A model generated the notes under the pieces. That model was not told the DNA's origin, did no database searches, and saw only the letters and a list, made by a program, of their open reading frames with translations. This document shows positions 16,513 to 25,618 of a DNA stretch of 64,000 bases, piece by piece (position 1 is the first letter of the stretch; the number at the start of each line of letters is the position of its first letter). This DNA comes from Halocynthiibacter namhaensis (lineage in GTDB: Bacteria > Pseudomonadota > Alphaproteobacteria > Rhodobacterales > Rhodobacteraceae), in contig NZ_JWIF01000058.1 of the NCBI RefSeq assembly GCF_000812685.1, positions 48,056 through 112,055 on the forward strand. The letters are read 5' to 3'. A program made the position numbers and the translations under genes.

Positions 16513-19299
16513 ATGTCATTTGGCGAAGGCTGTCACCTGCATCTGATCGATGGTTCGGCATTTATTTTCCGGGCCTATCACGCGCTTCCCCCGCTGACAC
16601 GCAAGTCCGACGGTCTGCCCATTGGCGCGGTTTCTGGGTTCTGCAACATGTTGATGAAGGTTGTGGAAGACAGCACCGGCCATGATGCACCAACCCATGT
16701 CGCCGTGATTTTCGACCACAAAGGCAAGACATTCCGCGACGATATTTACGACAAATACAAAGCGAACCGGCCCCCGGCCCCCGAAGATCTGCGCCCGCAA
16801 TTCCCCCTAACCCGCGACGCGACCCGCGCCTTTAACATCGCCTGCGTCGAGGTCGAAGGCTTTGAGGCAGACGACATCATCGCAACACTTGCGCGCCAGG
16901 GTCGCGAAGCCGGTGGTCGTGTGTCGATTATCAGTTCGGACAAAGACCTAATGCAGCTTGTTGGCGGCGGTGTTGAGATGGTCGACCCGATGAAAAACAA
17001 GCGCATCGATTCTGAGGGCGTTGAAGAAAAGTTCGGCGTGGGCCCCGACCGTGTGGTCGACGTGCAAGCGCTTGCGGGCGATAGCGTGGATAACGTGCCT
17101 GGTGCGCCTGGCATTGGCATCAAAACCGCCGCCCTTTTGATCAATGAATATGGCGATCTGGAAACTTTGCTGGAACGCGCGGGCGAAATCAAGCAACCCA
17201 AACGCCGTGCCAGCCTGATTGACAATGCAGACCTGATCCGCATCTCTAAACGCCTGGTTGAGCTGGATCAGCACATGGATTTGGACGTGGGTTTTGATGA
17301 TTTTGAACTGCGCGCCCCTGTTGCGGATGACCTGCTGGGCTTTTTGGCCGAGATGGAATTGCGCACCCTGTCCGGGCGCATTGCAAAGAAACTTGGCGTC
17401 GAAGCCCCTGTTGTGGCAGAGACGACCAGCGCACCGGATGCACCGCAAGCCATTGAATTTAAGCCTGAAACCTATGAATGGGTGAAAGACGCGACAGCCT
17501 TGCAAGGCTGGATTAACCAAATATACACACGTGGCTGGGTCGCGGTGGACACAGAAACCACGGGCCTGAATGAGATGATCGTCGACCTTGTCGGCATCTC
17601 GCTCTGTGTTGAGGCGGGCAAAGCCTGTTACATCCCATTGGCCCACCGGGCGGATGCGGGCGAAGATCTATTTGCGACCGAAGACATGGCCCAAGGGCAG
17701 ATGGATCTCCAGGCCGCAATTGATATGTTAAAGCCGATGCTGGAAGATCCTGCCATCGTGAAAATCGGCCAAAATATGAAATATGACGCCAAGATTTTCA
17801 AACGTTACGGCGTTTCTGTTGCGCCTATTGATGACACGATGTTGATGTCATATGCGCTGCATGGCGGGCTGCACAATCACGGCATGGATACCCTGTCTGA
17901 ACGTTATCTGGATCACAAACCGATCCCTATCAAGTCATTGCTGGGCACGGGCAAATCTGCGATCACCTTTGACAAAGTCCCCGTTGATGACGCCGTGAAA
18001 TACGCGGCCGAGGACGCCGATATCACCCTGCGCCTGTGGCAAATGTTCAAGCCAAAATTGCATGCGCAACAGGTCACGAAAGTATACGAGAAACTGGAAC
18101 GGCCCCTTGTGCCCGTGCTTGCGGAAATGGAAATGCACGGCATCAAGGTCGATCGCGATGCGCTGTCACGCATGTCCAATGCTTTTGCCCAGAAAATGGC
18201 AGGGCTTGAGGCCGAGATCTATGAATTGGCTGGGCGGAATTTCAACGTCGGATCGCCAAAACAACTGGGCGAAATCCTGTTTGACGAAATGGGCATTGAG
18301 GGCGGCAAAAAAGGCAAAACCGGTGCTTATGCAACCGGGGCAGATGTGCTGGAAGACCTTGCAACGGAACATGAATTGCCTGGTCGTGTGCTTGATTGGC
18401 GTCAACTTTCAAAGCTTAAGTCGACCTACACAGATGCGCTGCAAGACCACATCAACCCCGACACGGGCCGCGTGCACACAAGCTATTCGATTGCGGGTGC
18501 GTCGACCGGGCGCCTGGCCTCGACCGACCCGAATTTGCAGAATATTCCGGTCCGAACTGAAGAAGGCCGCCGCATTCGTGAAGCCTTCATTGCTGAACCC
18601 GGAAAAACCCTAATCAGCCTTGATTACAGCCAAATTGAGCTGCGTATTTTGGCCGATATGGCAGGTATTGATGCGTTGAAAGACGCGTTTCACAAGGGCC
18701 ATGACATCCACGCCATGACCGCCAGTGAAATGTTCAACGTGCCGCTGGAAGGCATGGATCCGATGATCCGCCGTCAGGCCAAGGCGATCAACTTTGGTGT
18801 GATTTACGGGATCTCTGGCTTTGGCCTGGCGCGCAACCTGCGCATCCCCCGCAAAGAAGCCCAGGGCTTTATTGACCGCTATTTTGAACGCTTCCCTGGC
18901 ATCCGCACCTATATGGATGAGACCGTGGAATTCGCGAAAGAACACGGGTACGTGCAGACGTTGTTTGGGCGCAAAGTGCACACGCCTGGTATCGCCGAAA
19001 AAGGCCCCCGTGCTGGGTTTGGCAAACGTGCTGCGATCAACGCGCCGATCCAAGGCACCGCCGCCGACGTCATCCGACGCGCGATGATCCGTATGCCCGA
19101 TGCGATCCAGGGGATGCCCGCGAAAATGCTGTTGCAGGTCCATGATGAATTGATCTTTGAGGTCGAAGACAGCGCAGTGGACGAGGTGACCGAAATCGTG
19201 CGCCACGTGATGGAAACCGCCGCAGACCCGGCGGTAAAACTGTCGGTACCGCTGGTTGTGGATGCGGGCAAAGGTGCGAATTGGGCCGAAGCGCATTAA
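16513..19299 (+). CDS. polA: DNA polymerase I
   Basis: 928 residues, full length. The 5'-nuclease domain spans 1-290 (HLIDGSAFIFRAYHALPP, EADDIIATLA, SSDKDLMQL). The 3'-5' exonuclease domain is near 325-520 and keeps the VDTETTGL metal motif, so proofreading should be active. The polymerase domain runs from 540 to the end (SLDYSQIELRILADMAG for motif A, RRQAKAINFGVIYG for motif B, QVHDELIFE for motif C). It fills gaps in repair and removes RNA primers. It is a single gene. Confidence 0.98.
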   Translation: MSFGEGCHLHLIDGSAFIFRAYHALPPLTRKSDGLPIGAVSGFCNMLMKVVEDSTGHDAPTHVAVIFDHKGKTFRDDIYDKYKANRPPAPEDLRPQFPLTRDATRAFNIACVEVEGFEADDIIATLARQGREAGGRVSIISSDKDLMQLVGGGVEMVDPMKNKRIDSEGVEEKFGVGPDRVVDVQALAGDSVDNVPGAPGIGIKTAALLINEYGDLETLLERAGEIKQPKRRASLIDNADLIRISKRLVELDQHMDLDVGFDDFELRAPVADDLLGFLAEMELRTLSGRIAKKLGVEAPVVAETTSAPDAPQAIEFKPETYEWVKDATALQGWINQIYTRGWVAVDTETTGLNEMIVDLVGISLCVEAGKACYIPLAHRADAGEDLFATEDMAQGQMDLQAAIDMLKPMLEDPAIVKIGQNMKYDAKIFKRYGVSVAPIDDTMLMSYALHGGLHNHGMDTLSERYLDHKPIPIKSLLGTGKSAITFDKVPVDDAVKYAAEDADITLRLWQMFKPKLHAQQVTKVYEKLERPLVPVLAEMEMHGIKVDRDALSRMSNAFAQKMAGLEAEIYELAGRNFNVGSPKQLGEILFDEMGIEGGKKGKTGAYATGADVLEDLATEHELPGRVLDWRQLSKLKSTYTDALQDHINPDTGRVHTSYSIAGASTGRLASTDPNLQNIPVRTEEGRRIREAFIAEPGKTLISLDYSQIELRILADMAGIDALKDAFHKGHDIHAMTASEMFNVPLEGMDPMIRRQAKAINFGVIYGISGFGLARNLRIPRKEAQGFIDRYFERFPGIRTYMDETVEFAKEHGYVQTLFGRKVHTPGIAEKGPRAGFGKRAAINAPIQGTAADVIRRAMIRMPDAIQGMPAKMLLQVHDELIFEVEDSAVDEVTEIVRHVMETAADPAVKLSVPLVVDAGKGANWAEAH

Positions 19300-19314
19300 G
19301 CGCCAGCCCAGACC

Positions 19315-20343
19315 TTACACCGCATCAACCAATTGAATAACCACGGGAAAATGGTCTGAATAGCCGTCCAAATTTACTTTGGTGGCGTCCCCTTTGGGCA
19401 GGCCAAACCGAATGGGGCCTTCGCTGGTTTTATGGCTGACCATCGAAGGGATAAAGAACGGCTTGGCCGTGCCATCAGCCACTTTGAAACCCGCTGCCCC
19501 GCCATCCAACATGGGACGTGACGCCAAGATCTGATCAAACACATTCCCATTTCCGGCATAATAAAGCGTGCCGTTCAACTGCCGGTCTTTGCCACGATGA
19601 TCCTGCGCTTGCCAGATCAGGTACTCCCATGAAAAATTGTAGAACTTCGCTGATTGTGCCCGTTCCACATCGCCGTGCTCGCGGGTGGAATTGGCGTTAA
19701 ATCGCAGGGACGGATCAAAAGGATCGTCGTTGAAATCACCCAGCGCCAGGACACAAGACCGGTCCTTGTCGCGCGCTTCTTCGCGGATGCGGCTGTGCCA
19801 ATACCCAAGCGTCTCGCCTGCCGTCGCGCGAAATCCAGCACTTTTTTCTGCACCGCCGGATCGGGACGGCCAATGGTTCGCCAGCAGGATCAACTCTTGG
19901 CCATCACCCGTTGCAAATGTCGCTTGCAAAATATCGCGCGTGCCCGTGCGGCGGATAACAAAATGGTTAAACACAGTGGATGGGTCAACAGAATAACGGT
20001 CGCGATCATAGATAAACGCCGTATCGATCCCACGTAAATCATGAAGGTTATCCGCATGAACGATGTCATACACGCGCCCGGTGGATGCTGACAAAAGCAC
20101 CAGAAGGTCTTCCAGAACAAAGCGATCTTCCACTTCACACATGCCCAGAATATCAGGGCCATTCCCCGCGTTCATCTGGCTGATCACCGCGTCCAATTGT
20201 TCCAGTTTGCGCCGATACATCGCTTGCGTCCAACCGGTTAAGTCACCAGCCATTTTACGCGCCACCCACGGAATCCTGGGTGGGTGATCTTCCGGACCAA
20301 ATAGATTCTCTACGTTCCAAAATCCGACAAAGTGTTGTGCCAT
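19315..20343 (-). CDS. Endonuclease/exonuclease/phosphatase-family protein
   Basis: 342 residues from ATG 20343, which is preceded by TGGAGG. It has EEP-fold motifs: FVGFWNVENLFGPEDHPP (metal Glu), GMCEVEDR, LLANHWPSRSGG (catalytic His), LGDFNDDPFDPS and the terminal GYSDHFPVVIQL. The active-site Asp and His residues all look intact. The N-terminus reads as cytosolic, with no signal peptide. Substrate could be DNA, RNA or a phosphoester. It is divergent from the ECF sigma gene. Confidence 0.9.
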   Translation of the reverse strand: MAQHFVGFWNVENLFGPEDHPPRIPWVARKMAGDLTGWTQAMYRRKLEQLDAVISQMNAGNGPDILGMCEVEDRFVLEDLLVLLSASTGRVYDIVHADNLHDLRGIDTAFIYDRDRYSVDPSTVFNHFVIRRTGTRDILQATFATGDGQELILLANHWPSRSGGAEKSAGFRATAGETLGYWHSRIREEARDKDRSCVLALGDFNDDPFDPSLRFNANSTREHGDVERAQSAKFYNFSWEYLIWQAQDHRGKDRQLNGTLYYAGNGNVFDQILASRPMLDGGAAGFKVADGTAKPFFIPSMVSHKTSEGPIRFGLPKGDATKVNLDGYSDHFPVVIQLVDAV

Positions 20344-20458
20344 AACAAAAACCTCCAAAAATATGGTCAAACTATACCACATTTGACGGCATGCTCAAAA
20401 TCGCAGCCTTTGCGATCGCATTTGGCGCATCAGAAAAAACTTTCCCCTGTACCAAGGA

Positions 20459-20487
20459 TTGACCTTTGGGGCGCGTCATACTTTATG
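20459..20487 (+). promoter_or_regulatory. Possible housekeeping promoter of the sigma-factor gene
   Basis: TTGACC (20459-20464) and TTTATG (20482-20487) are separated by 17 bp. Transcription would start about where the ATG at 20496 lies, so the message may be leaderless; no Shine-Dalgarno sequence is visible before that ATG. Confidence 0.35.
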
Positions 20488-20495
20488 AAATGCGT

Positions 20496-21035
20496 ATGAG
20501 TGTCGATGATCAAAACCTTGCACTGGCTGCGGCTGGTGGTGATGGGAAAGCCTTTGGGGTTTTGCTGCGGCGTCATTACGACCGCCTGTTTGGCCTGTGT
20601 TTTCGCCTGACCGGCAGCAAGGCCGACGCCGAAGACCTGACTCAGGATATTTGCGCCGCCCTGCCTGCCAAGCTTGCCTCGTTCAAGGGGGATGCAAAAT
20701 TCACGACCTGGCTGTACCGGGTTGCCGTGAATGCCGCCCATGATCGCCGTCGCCGCCAGCAAACCCACGCCCGCCATGCCGATGGTTGGGGCGATTGGGA
20801 GGTGAACCGTCAGGAAACCATCCGTGAGGAAGCCGAGGCGCGCGATTGGCTGTCTGAGGCCATGACATCCCTGCCCCAGGATTTGCGTGATACATTGGCG
20901 TTAACCATGGATCAGGACATGACCCAAGCCCAGGCCGCCGATGTGCTTGGCGTGACGGAGGGCACCGTGAGTTGGCGCATCTCGGAAGTGAAAAAACGCC
21001 TAAAAGCCCTGCATGAAAAGGAGGCCACATTGTGA
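20496..21035 (+). CDS. ECF-type RNA polymerase sigma factor
   Basis: 179 residues from ATG 20496; ATG 20490 or TTG 20466 are alternatives. The sigma-2 region has YDRLFGLCFRLTGSKADAEDLTQDI and FTTWLYRVAVNAAHDRRRR (residues 25-80). Sigma-4 has LPQDLRDTLALTMDQDMTQAQ and VLGVTEGTVSWRISEVKKRL. It directs RNA polymerase to a specific promoter set. Its stop overlaps the GTG of the next gene (GTGA), so the two are translationally coupled, as sigma/anti-sigma pairs often are. Confidence 0.9.
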   Translation: MSVDDQNLALAAAGGDGKAFGVLLRRHYDRLFGLCFRLTGSKADAEDLTQDICAALPAKLASFKGDAKFTTWLYRVAVNAAHDRRRRQQTHARHADGWGDWEVNRQETIREEAEARDWLSEAMTSLPQDLRDTLALTMDQDMTQAQAADVLGVTEGTVSWRISEVKKRLKALHEKEATL

Positions 21036-23014
21036 GCAATGACTTTGATCTCGATAAGCTGACGTCGGCGCTGCAGGCGGCCACCCCCAAAGCTGACGCT
21101 AGCAAACGTGACGCAAATATCGCGCTTGCGGAAAAGAATTTTGAAAAACTTCACGCCGCCCGCCAGGGAACTGCGGCTGAGACACGTCCTATTTCTGAAC
21201 GCCCCGAAACACCGGGCCTTATTTCAGGAGTACGTGAGATGTTTAAGAAACTTTCCACCAAAGGCGCATTGGCCGCCACCACCAGTGTCGCAACCCTTGG
21301 CGTGGCATTGATTGTGGTGCTGCCGAATTTAAGTGTGGATGACGCAAGGATGGCAGCGAAAGTCGACCCGGCCCTACTGTCCGTTCCCGTCGCCTCTGAG
21401 CCCGTTGCAACCGTTGAGACCCTTGAGGCCCAGCCCGCCATGGAAATGGCGGATGAAATCGTGGCTGCACCTCAACGTCGAACTGGCGGCGTCACCCTGT
21501 CCGGCGAGGCTGAGATCGCTTTTTCAGAAAACGCCTCAGGCGATGCGCAGTTTCACCATGATCTTTCCATTCCACAGCAACGCTTGAGTTTCCCAGGTGA
21601 CATCATGCCTCTGCCCGAAAGCAACACTGAAACCTTCGCAAACGAAGCCCCAAATCCGCTGAAAATCACATCAGAGGAGCCGGTTTCGACGTTTTCGATT
21701 GATGTGGATACCGCCTCCTATGCGATTGTGCGGTCGTCCCTGACGCAGGGATATTTGCCACCTGCCGAGGCCGTGCGCGCCGAGGAAATGATCAATTATT
21801 TCCCCTATGCCTACACGCCGCCTGCAGGTGATCAGCCCTTCGCCACCACAGTGACGGTGACCGATACGCCTTGGAACGAAGGCACGCAACTTGTGCATAT
21901 CGGCATTCAGGGTGAGCTGCCCGTGATGGATGAACGCCCCCCGCTGAACTTGGTGTTTCTGATCGATACATCCGGGTCCATGAGCGACCCTGATAAGCTG
22001 CCTTTGCTTGTGCAAAGCTTCCGCCTGATGCTGTCGGAACTGCGCCCCGAGGATTCCGTGGCGATTGTCACCTATGCGGGCAGCGCCGGGCAGGTTTTGG
22101 CCCCCACCCCGGCCAGCGAGAAAACCGTCATTATGAACGCATTGACCAACCTAAGCGCGGGCGGATCAACGGCGGGACAAGCCGGGTTGCAGCAGGCTTA
22201 CCAATTGGCCGAAACCATGGCGGAAGACGGCGAGATTTCCCGTGTGATCTTGGCCACTGACGGCGATTTCAACGTCGGCCTGTCGAACCCCGAAGCCCTA
22301 AAAGATTACATTGCGGACAAACGTGACAGCGGCACATATCTGTCGGTTCTGGGCTTTGGGCGTGGCAACCTTGATGATGCGACCATGCAGGCGCTTGCGC
22401 AAAACGGCAATGGCACCGCGTCTTATATCGACACGCTGCAAGAAGCACAAAAAGTGCTGGTGGATCAACTGTCTGGCGCGCTTTTCCCGATTGCCAATGA
22501 CGTCAAGATCCAGATGGAATTCAACCCCGACGTAGTCGCCGAATATCGCCTTATCGGCTATGAAACCCGCGCGTTGAAACGTGAAGATTTCAACAATGAC
22601 ACTGTGGATGCAGGCGAAATCGGTGCGGGGCATCGGGTGACTGCGATTTATGAAATCACCCCGGTAGGATCGGATGCGGTTCTGAATGATCCGTTGCGCT
22701 ATGGAACAGACACCACGCCTACAGGTCATGGCGAGGTCGGGTATCTACGCCTGCGCTATAAGAACCCCGGAGAAGACGTCAGCAATTTAATTGAAACCCC
22801 CGTGATGACAGGCGCGTCTGAGGCCGGATCGGAAGCCAGCTTTGCCATCGCCATCGCCGGATTTGCGCAGCTGTTGCAAGGGTCGGATTATCTTGGGAAA
22901 TGGGATTACCCCCAGGCGATCAAGCTTGCGAATGCCCATAAGGGTGCGGATGAATTTGGCTATCGTGCCGAGGCCATACGCCTGATGCGCTTGGCCCAAA
23001 GCCTAGCGCAATAA
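21032..23014 (+). CDS. Membrane-anchored von Willebrand factor A (YfbK-like) protein
   Basis: 660 residues from a GTG start coupled to the sigma gene. Residues 1-75 are cytosolic and charged, a membrane helix lies at about 78-99, and the rest is periplasmic. TFSIDVDTASYAIVRSSL (near 220) is the vWA-associated N-terminal domain. The vWA domain begins near 305 with an intact MIDAS motif DTSGS (312-316). A DUF3520-type C-terminal region follows. The cytosolic tail plus helix in an operon with an ECF sigma factor suggests it acts as, or feeds into, an anti-sigma factor; that role is inference. Confidence 0.88.
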   Translation: MSNDFDLDKLTSALQAATPKADASKRDANIALAEKNFEKLHAARQGTAAETRPISERPETPGLISGVREMFKKLSTKGALAATTSVATLGVALIVVLPNLSVDDARMAAKVDPALLSVPVASEPVATVETLEAQPAMEMADEIVAAPQRRTGGVTLSGEAEIAFSENASGDAQFHHDLSIPQQRLSFPGDIMPLPESNTETFANEAPNPLKITSEEPVSTFSIDVDTASYAIVRSSLTQGYLPPAEAVRAEEMINYFPYAYTPPAGDQPFATTVTVTDTPWNEGTQLVHIGIQGELPVMDERPPLNLVFLIDTSGSMSDPDKLPLLVQSFRLMLSELRPEDSVAIVTYAGSAGQVLAPTPASEKTVIMNALTNLSAGGSTAGQAGLQQAYQLAETMAEDGEISRVILATDGDFNVGLSNPEALKDYIADKRDSGTYLSVLGFGRGNLDDATMQALAQNGNGTASYIDTLQEAQKVLVDQLSGALFPIANDVKIQMEFNPDVVAEYRLIGYETRALKREDFNNDTVDAGEIGAGHRVTAIYEITPVGSDAVLNDPLRYGTDTTPTGHGEVGYLRLRYKNPGEDVSNLIETPVMTGASEAGSEASFAIAIAGFAQLLQGSDYLGKWDYPQAIKLANAHKGADEFGYRAEAIRLMRLAQSLAQ

Positions 23015-23037
23015 TCGCAATTTTAGTCACGCGAAAG

Positions 23038-23069
23038 AGCCGCATGGGTCATATGCCCGTGCGGTTTTA
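23038..23069 (+). terminator. Intrinsic terminator of the sigma/vWA operon
   Basis: CCGCATGGGT (23040-23049) pairs with GCCCGTGCGG (23055-23064), two pairs being G-T, and is followed by TTTT. The remaining spacer to 23291 holds no convincing gene. Confidence 0.75.
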
Positions 23070-23291
23070 TGTAATTGTCTGTTCATCTTGGGATCTGCTG
23101 GGCCAATTAAGAAGAGCGGCGCCGCCATCCGGAAAAACTACTTTGGGCGTCTTCGCCCCGTGCATTGAACGGTTCATTGCGGTCCCTGGAGTGTTTTACG
23201 TTCCAATCAGGACTGTTTCCGTAGGATGCGGACCGGTTGGCCCGCTGTGTCATGACCTGGATAAAGATGCAGGCAAATGGTTTCGATTTTG

Positions 23292-24053
23292 TCAGTCGAG
23301 CGTACGGTAGCGGTCAACAAAGCGGCGCAGGATCTTTTCGGGCACGGTGACATCCGCAGCGCGGCACATTTGGATCAGGCGTTCCGCATCTTCTGGCGGG
23401 AAATATCCTTTGTGTTTGTAGATACTTATCCGATTTTCAAAGCCCTGTGCGTCGGCTTCTGGGTGGAATTGCGTGGCGTAAACATTCTGACCAAAACGCA
23501 CCATTTGATACCGGCAGGTCGGGGATGTGACCAATTGCACCGCACCTTCTGGCAATTCTTGCAGGGCTTCTTTATGGCCTACAAACGCCTGCCAACTGCC
23601 TGATATTCCGTCCAATAAGGGATCGTCCGCAACCACTTCGCAATTGGCGGTTCCAGCAACTTCGCCCCATTTTTCCTTGCTGACGCTTGCCCCAAGGCTG
23701 TGCCCCAAAATGCCGATCCCATAGCAACAGCCCATGAAGGGAAAGTCGCGTTTGGTGATCTCGGGCATCAGGGCCAAACAGGCCTGTTCGATCTTTGCAT
23801 CCATATCGCTTTTCTGATCCGGGTCGTCCGAAACACAGCCCGGCCCACCGCCCACGATCACACCGGAATAATCCGATAAATCAATACCCTGTGGGATGTC
23901 TTCCTGATCCAAGCGAATGCGATGCACCTCGCCCATAGACAGGTTGCCAAATTCCAAAAACGCCGCAAATTCATCGTCCGCCGCTTCGGTTTCTGGGCGG
24001 AGTTGCAGGATCAGAAAGGGTTTCATCGGTGTGGTCATTTGGGCGTGCTCCAT
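23292..24053 (-). CDS. Class I glutamine amidotransferase-like protein
   Basis: 253 residues from ATG 24053 (AAGG upstream; 24038 is a possible alternative). The triad is complete: Cys110 in the elbow MGCCYGIG, and His197 and Glu199 in TQFHPEA. VIVGGGPGCVSDD forms the oxyanion region. Stand-alone proteins of this GMP-synthase-like group hydrolyse gamma-glutamyl compounds. The synthase partner is absent here, so it probably works alone, for example on gamma-glutamylated amines. It is a single gene. Confidence 0.88.
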   Translation of the reverse strand: MEHAQMTTPMKPFLILQLRPETEAADDEFAAFLEFGNLSMGEVHRIRLDQEDIPQGIDLSDYSGVIVGGGPGCVSDDPDQKSDMDAKIEQACLALMPEITKRDFPFMGCCYGIGILGHSLGASVSKEKWGEVAGTANCEVVADDPLLDGISGSWQAFVGHKEALQELPEGAVQLVTSPTCRYQMVRFGQNVYATQFHPEADAQGFENRISIYKHKGYFPPEDAERLIQMCRAADVTVPEKILRRFVDRYRTLD

Positions 24054-24170
24054 TTTGACCTTTTTGACGGTCTTGCACCCAAATTGCAATCAAACAGCAA
24101 AAAGGCGCACCCGAAGGCGCGCCTTGATGTGAACACACGGGAATGCGTTCGGGGAGGAACTTTTTGGTCC

Positions 24171-24623
24171 TTATTCAGCCGCCTGCAAAGCGGGCTGATG
24201 TAGGGACGCGATTTCAATACGCCGCGGCTTCAGGGCCTCGGGCACTTCACGGGCAAGTTCGATATGCAACATACCGTTTTCATGGCTTGCCCCTTGAACG
24301 CGCACGTGATCAGCGAGCTGAAAGCGACGTTCAAACGCGCGGTTGGCGATGCCACGGTGCAGCCAGGTTTTATCGCCATCTTCTGGCGCTTTGCGGGCGG
24401 AAACGATCAGGGCGTTTTCACGCACTTCAACGTTCAATTCATCTTCAGAGAACCCGGCGACCGCCAGCGAAATGCGGTAAGCGTCGTCATCGGTTTTCTC
24501 GATATTATAGGGTGGATATGTCGGCTGTGCGCCATCTTTGCTAAGCACGCGATCCATCATGTCAGCGACTTGGTCAAAACCAACAGAAGCACGGTACAGC
24601 GGGGAAAGATCAAAAGTTCTCAT
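24171..24623 (-). CDS. Small heat-shock protein, Hsp20/IbpA family
   Basis: 150 residues starting MRTFDLSPLYRASVGFDQV. The alpha-crystallin core runs from YPPYNIEKTDDDAYRISLAV to the GMLHIELAREVPEALKPRRI end, with the conserved A-x-x-x-G-x-L-type element (ASHENGMLHIEL). It is an ATP-independent holdase that keeps unfolding proteins soluble under heat. A structured leader of about 80 bases precedes the gene. Confidence 0.95.
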   Translation of the reverse strand: MRTFDLSPLYRASVGFDQVADMMDRVLSKDGAQPTYPPYNIEKTDDDAYRISLAVAGFSEDELNVEVRENALIVSARKAPEDGDKTWLHRGIANRAFERRFQLADHVRVQGASHENGMLHIELAREVPEALKPRRIEIASLHQPALQAAE

Positions 24624-24741
24624 GGGGTTACCCTTTCATAGCGATAACATAAGCGGCCCTCCGAATGGACGGACCATGTGATACCGAACCCAATATGGCG
24701 TTCGGTTGATAATGACATATGATGGATTTTTTCGGTTTCAA
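24624..24741 (-). promoter_or_regulatory. Leader of the hsp20 gene, possible RNA thermometer
   Basis: On the minus strand a TTGAAACC element (24734-24741) is followed by a CATATG region near 24716-24721. Then come a 7-bp hairpin ACCGAAC/GTTCGGT (24683-24706), a weaker hairpin around 24659-24676, and GGG-taa-CCC that covers the probable ribosome site just before the ATG. The layout recalls ROSE-type thermometers of hsp20 genes, but the diagnostic anti-Shine-Dalgarno helix is not clear. Confidence 0.3.
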
Positions 24742-24771
24742 CCCCTGGGCAGATTCTTGGCGATATCCGAC

Positions 24772-25605
24772 CTATGGCCTTAAGAATTTCGCCCCCGTTC
24801 CAGGCGCCTGCGCACCCGGCCCGATCCGCAAAAGACCAGGATTTTCCCGCGTGTCTGGTTCCGCCTGTGCATTGATGGCTGCCAGCAAGTCTTCAATGCG
24901 GTCGTCAAGAACTGCCGAAATTGAAACCCTCTGGTTCATGAATTCACCCACCGCAGAGACAACCGATACGATCCGTGTCGTGCCATCGTCCATGCGAAAC
25001 ACCGGCGCGCCTGATGACCCGGCATCGACAGAACAAGTCAAAACCAACACCATTTCATCACGCGCTTCGACTTTACAGGCGGCTTCCAACGCCGGGCTTT
25101 CAGCACGGTCATGGGCATAGGACACAACGCCCACCTCATCCCCTCGCCCTGGGCTTTGCCCCAAAAGAAAGGGTGTCACAGAGCGATTGTGAATGGGCCG
25201 ATCAAGTTGCAATACGGCGATGTCATGTTGGATTTGTTCACGATTGGGATCCATGCGATCATAGTCGGGTAATATTTCAATGCGCCGCGCACGCCGCACC
25301 GCAGACGCCCGCCCCTGTCGAAAATCTGCCAGAAATTCAATATCTTGCGGTAAGAACTGTTCCCGACTGTTGGGATCAAACATGCAATGGGCCGCGGTCA
25401 GAACCAGGTCATCAGCGATCAATGCGCCCGAACACATGATGCCCCCCGCAATATTCAGACGCCCCACGCCGCTCCATCCGGTTATGTCCTGGCCCGTCAG
25501 CAATTGATGCGGATGAACTTCCGGTTCTTGGGCCATCGCCCCGCCAATGCCTAACATGCCGAACACGCCGATAAGCCCAATAAGGTTTTGGGGGAACAAA
25601 CGCAT
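24772..25605 (-). CDS. Secreted trypsin-like serine protease
   Basis: 277 residues from ATG 25605. A signal peptide with GGAMAQ cleavage region opens it. The S1 fold triad is visible: His73 in LTAAHC, Asp128 in QHDIAVL, and Ser198 in AGSSGAPV (a GSSGAP variant of GDSGGP). Two cysteine pairs may form disulfides. It acts outside the cytoplasm. The gene starts 13 bp after the glcF stop and so may be expressed with glcDEF, although no metabolic link is evident. Confidence 0.9.
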   Translation of the reverse strand: MRLFPQNLIGLIGVFGMLGIGGAMAQEPEVHPHQLLTGQDITGWSGVGRLNIAGGIMCSGALIADDLVLTAAHCMFDPNSREQFLPQDIEFLADFRQGRASAVRRARRIEILPDYDRMDPNREQIQHDIAVLQLDRPIHNRSVTPFLLGQSPGRGDEVGVVSYAHDRAESPALEAACKVEARDEMVLVLTCSVDAGSSGAPVFRMDDGTTRIVSVVSAVGEFMNQRVSISAVLDDRIEDLLAAINAQAEPDTRENPGLLRIGPGAQAPGTGAKFLRP

Positions 25606-25618
25606 TATATCCTTACGA

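Noticed and set aside
16948..19296. Long minus-strand frames inside polA
   Set aside because: They have no recognisable motifs, and the plus-strand polA sequence explains the region fully.
23044..23310. 88-codon plus-strand frame after the vWA gene
   Set aside because: It starts inside the terminator hairpin, has no ribosome site and overlaps the next gene's end.
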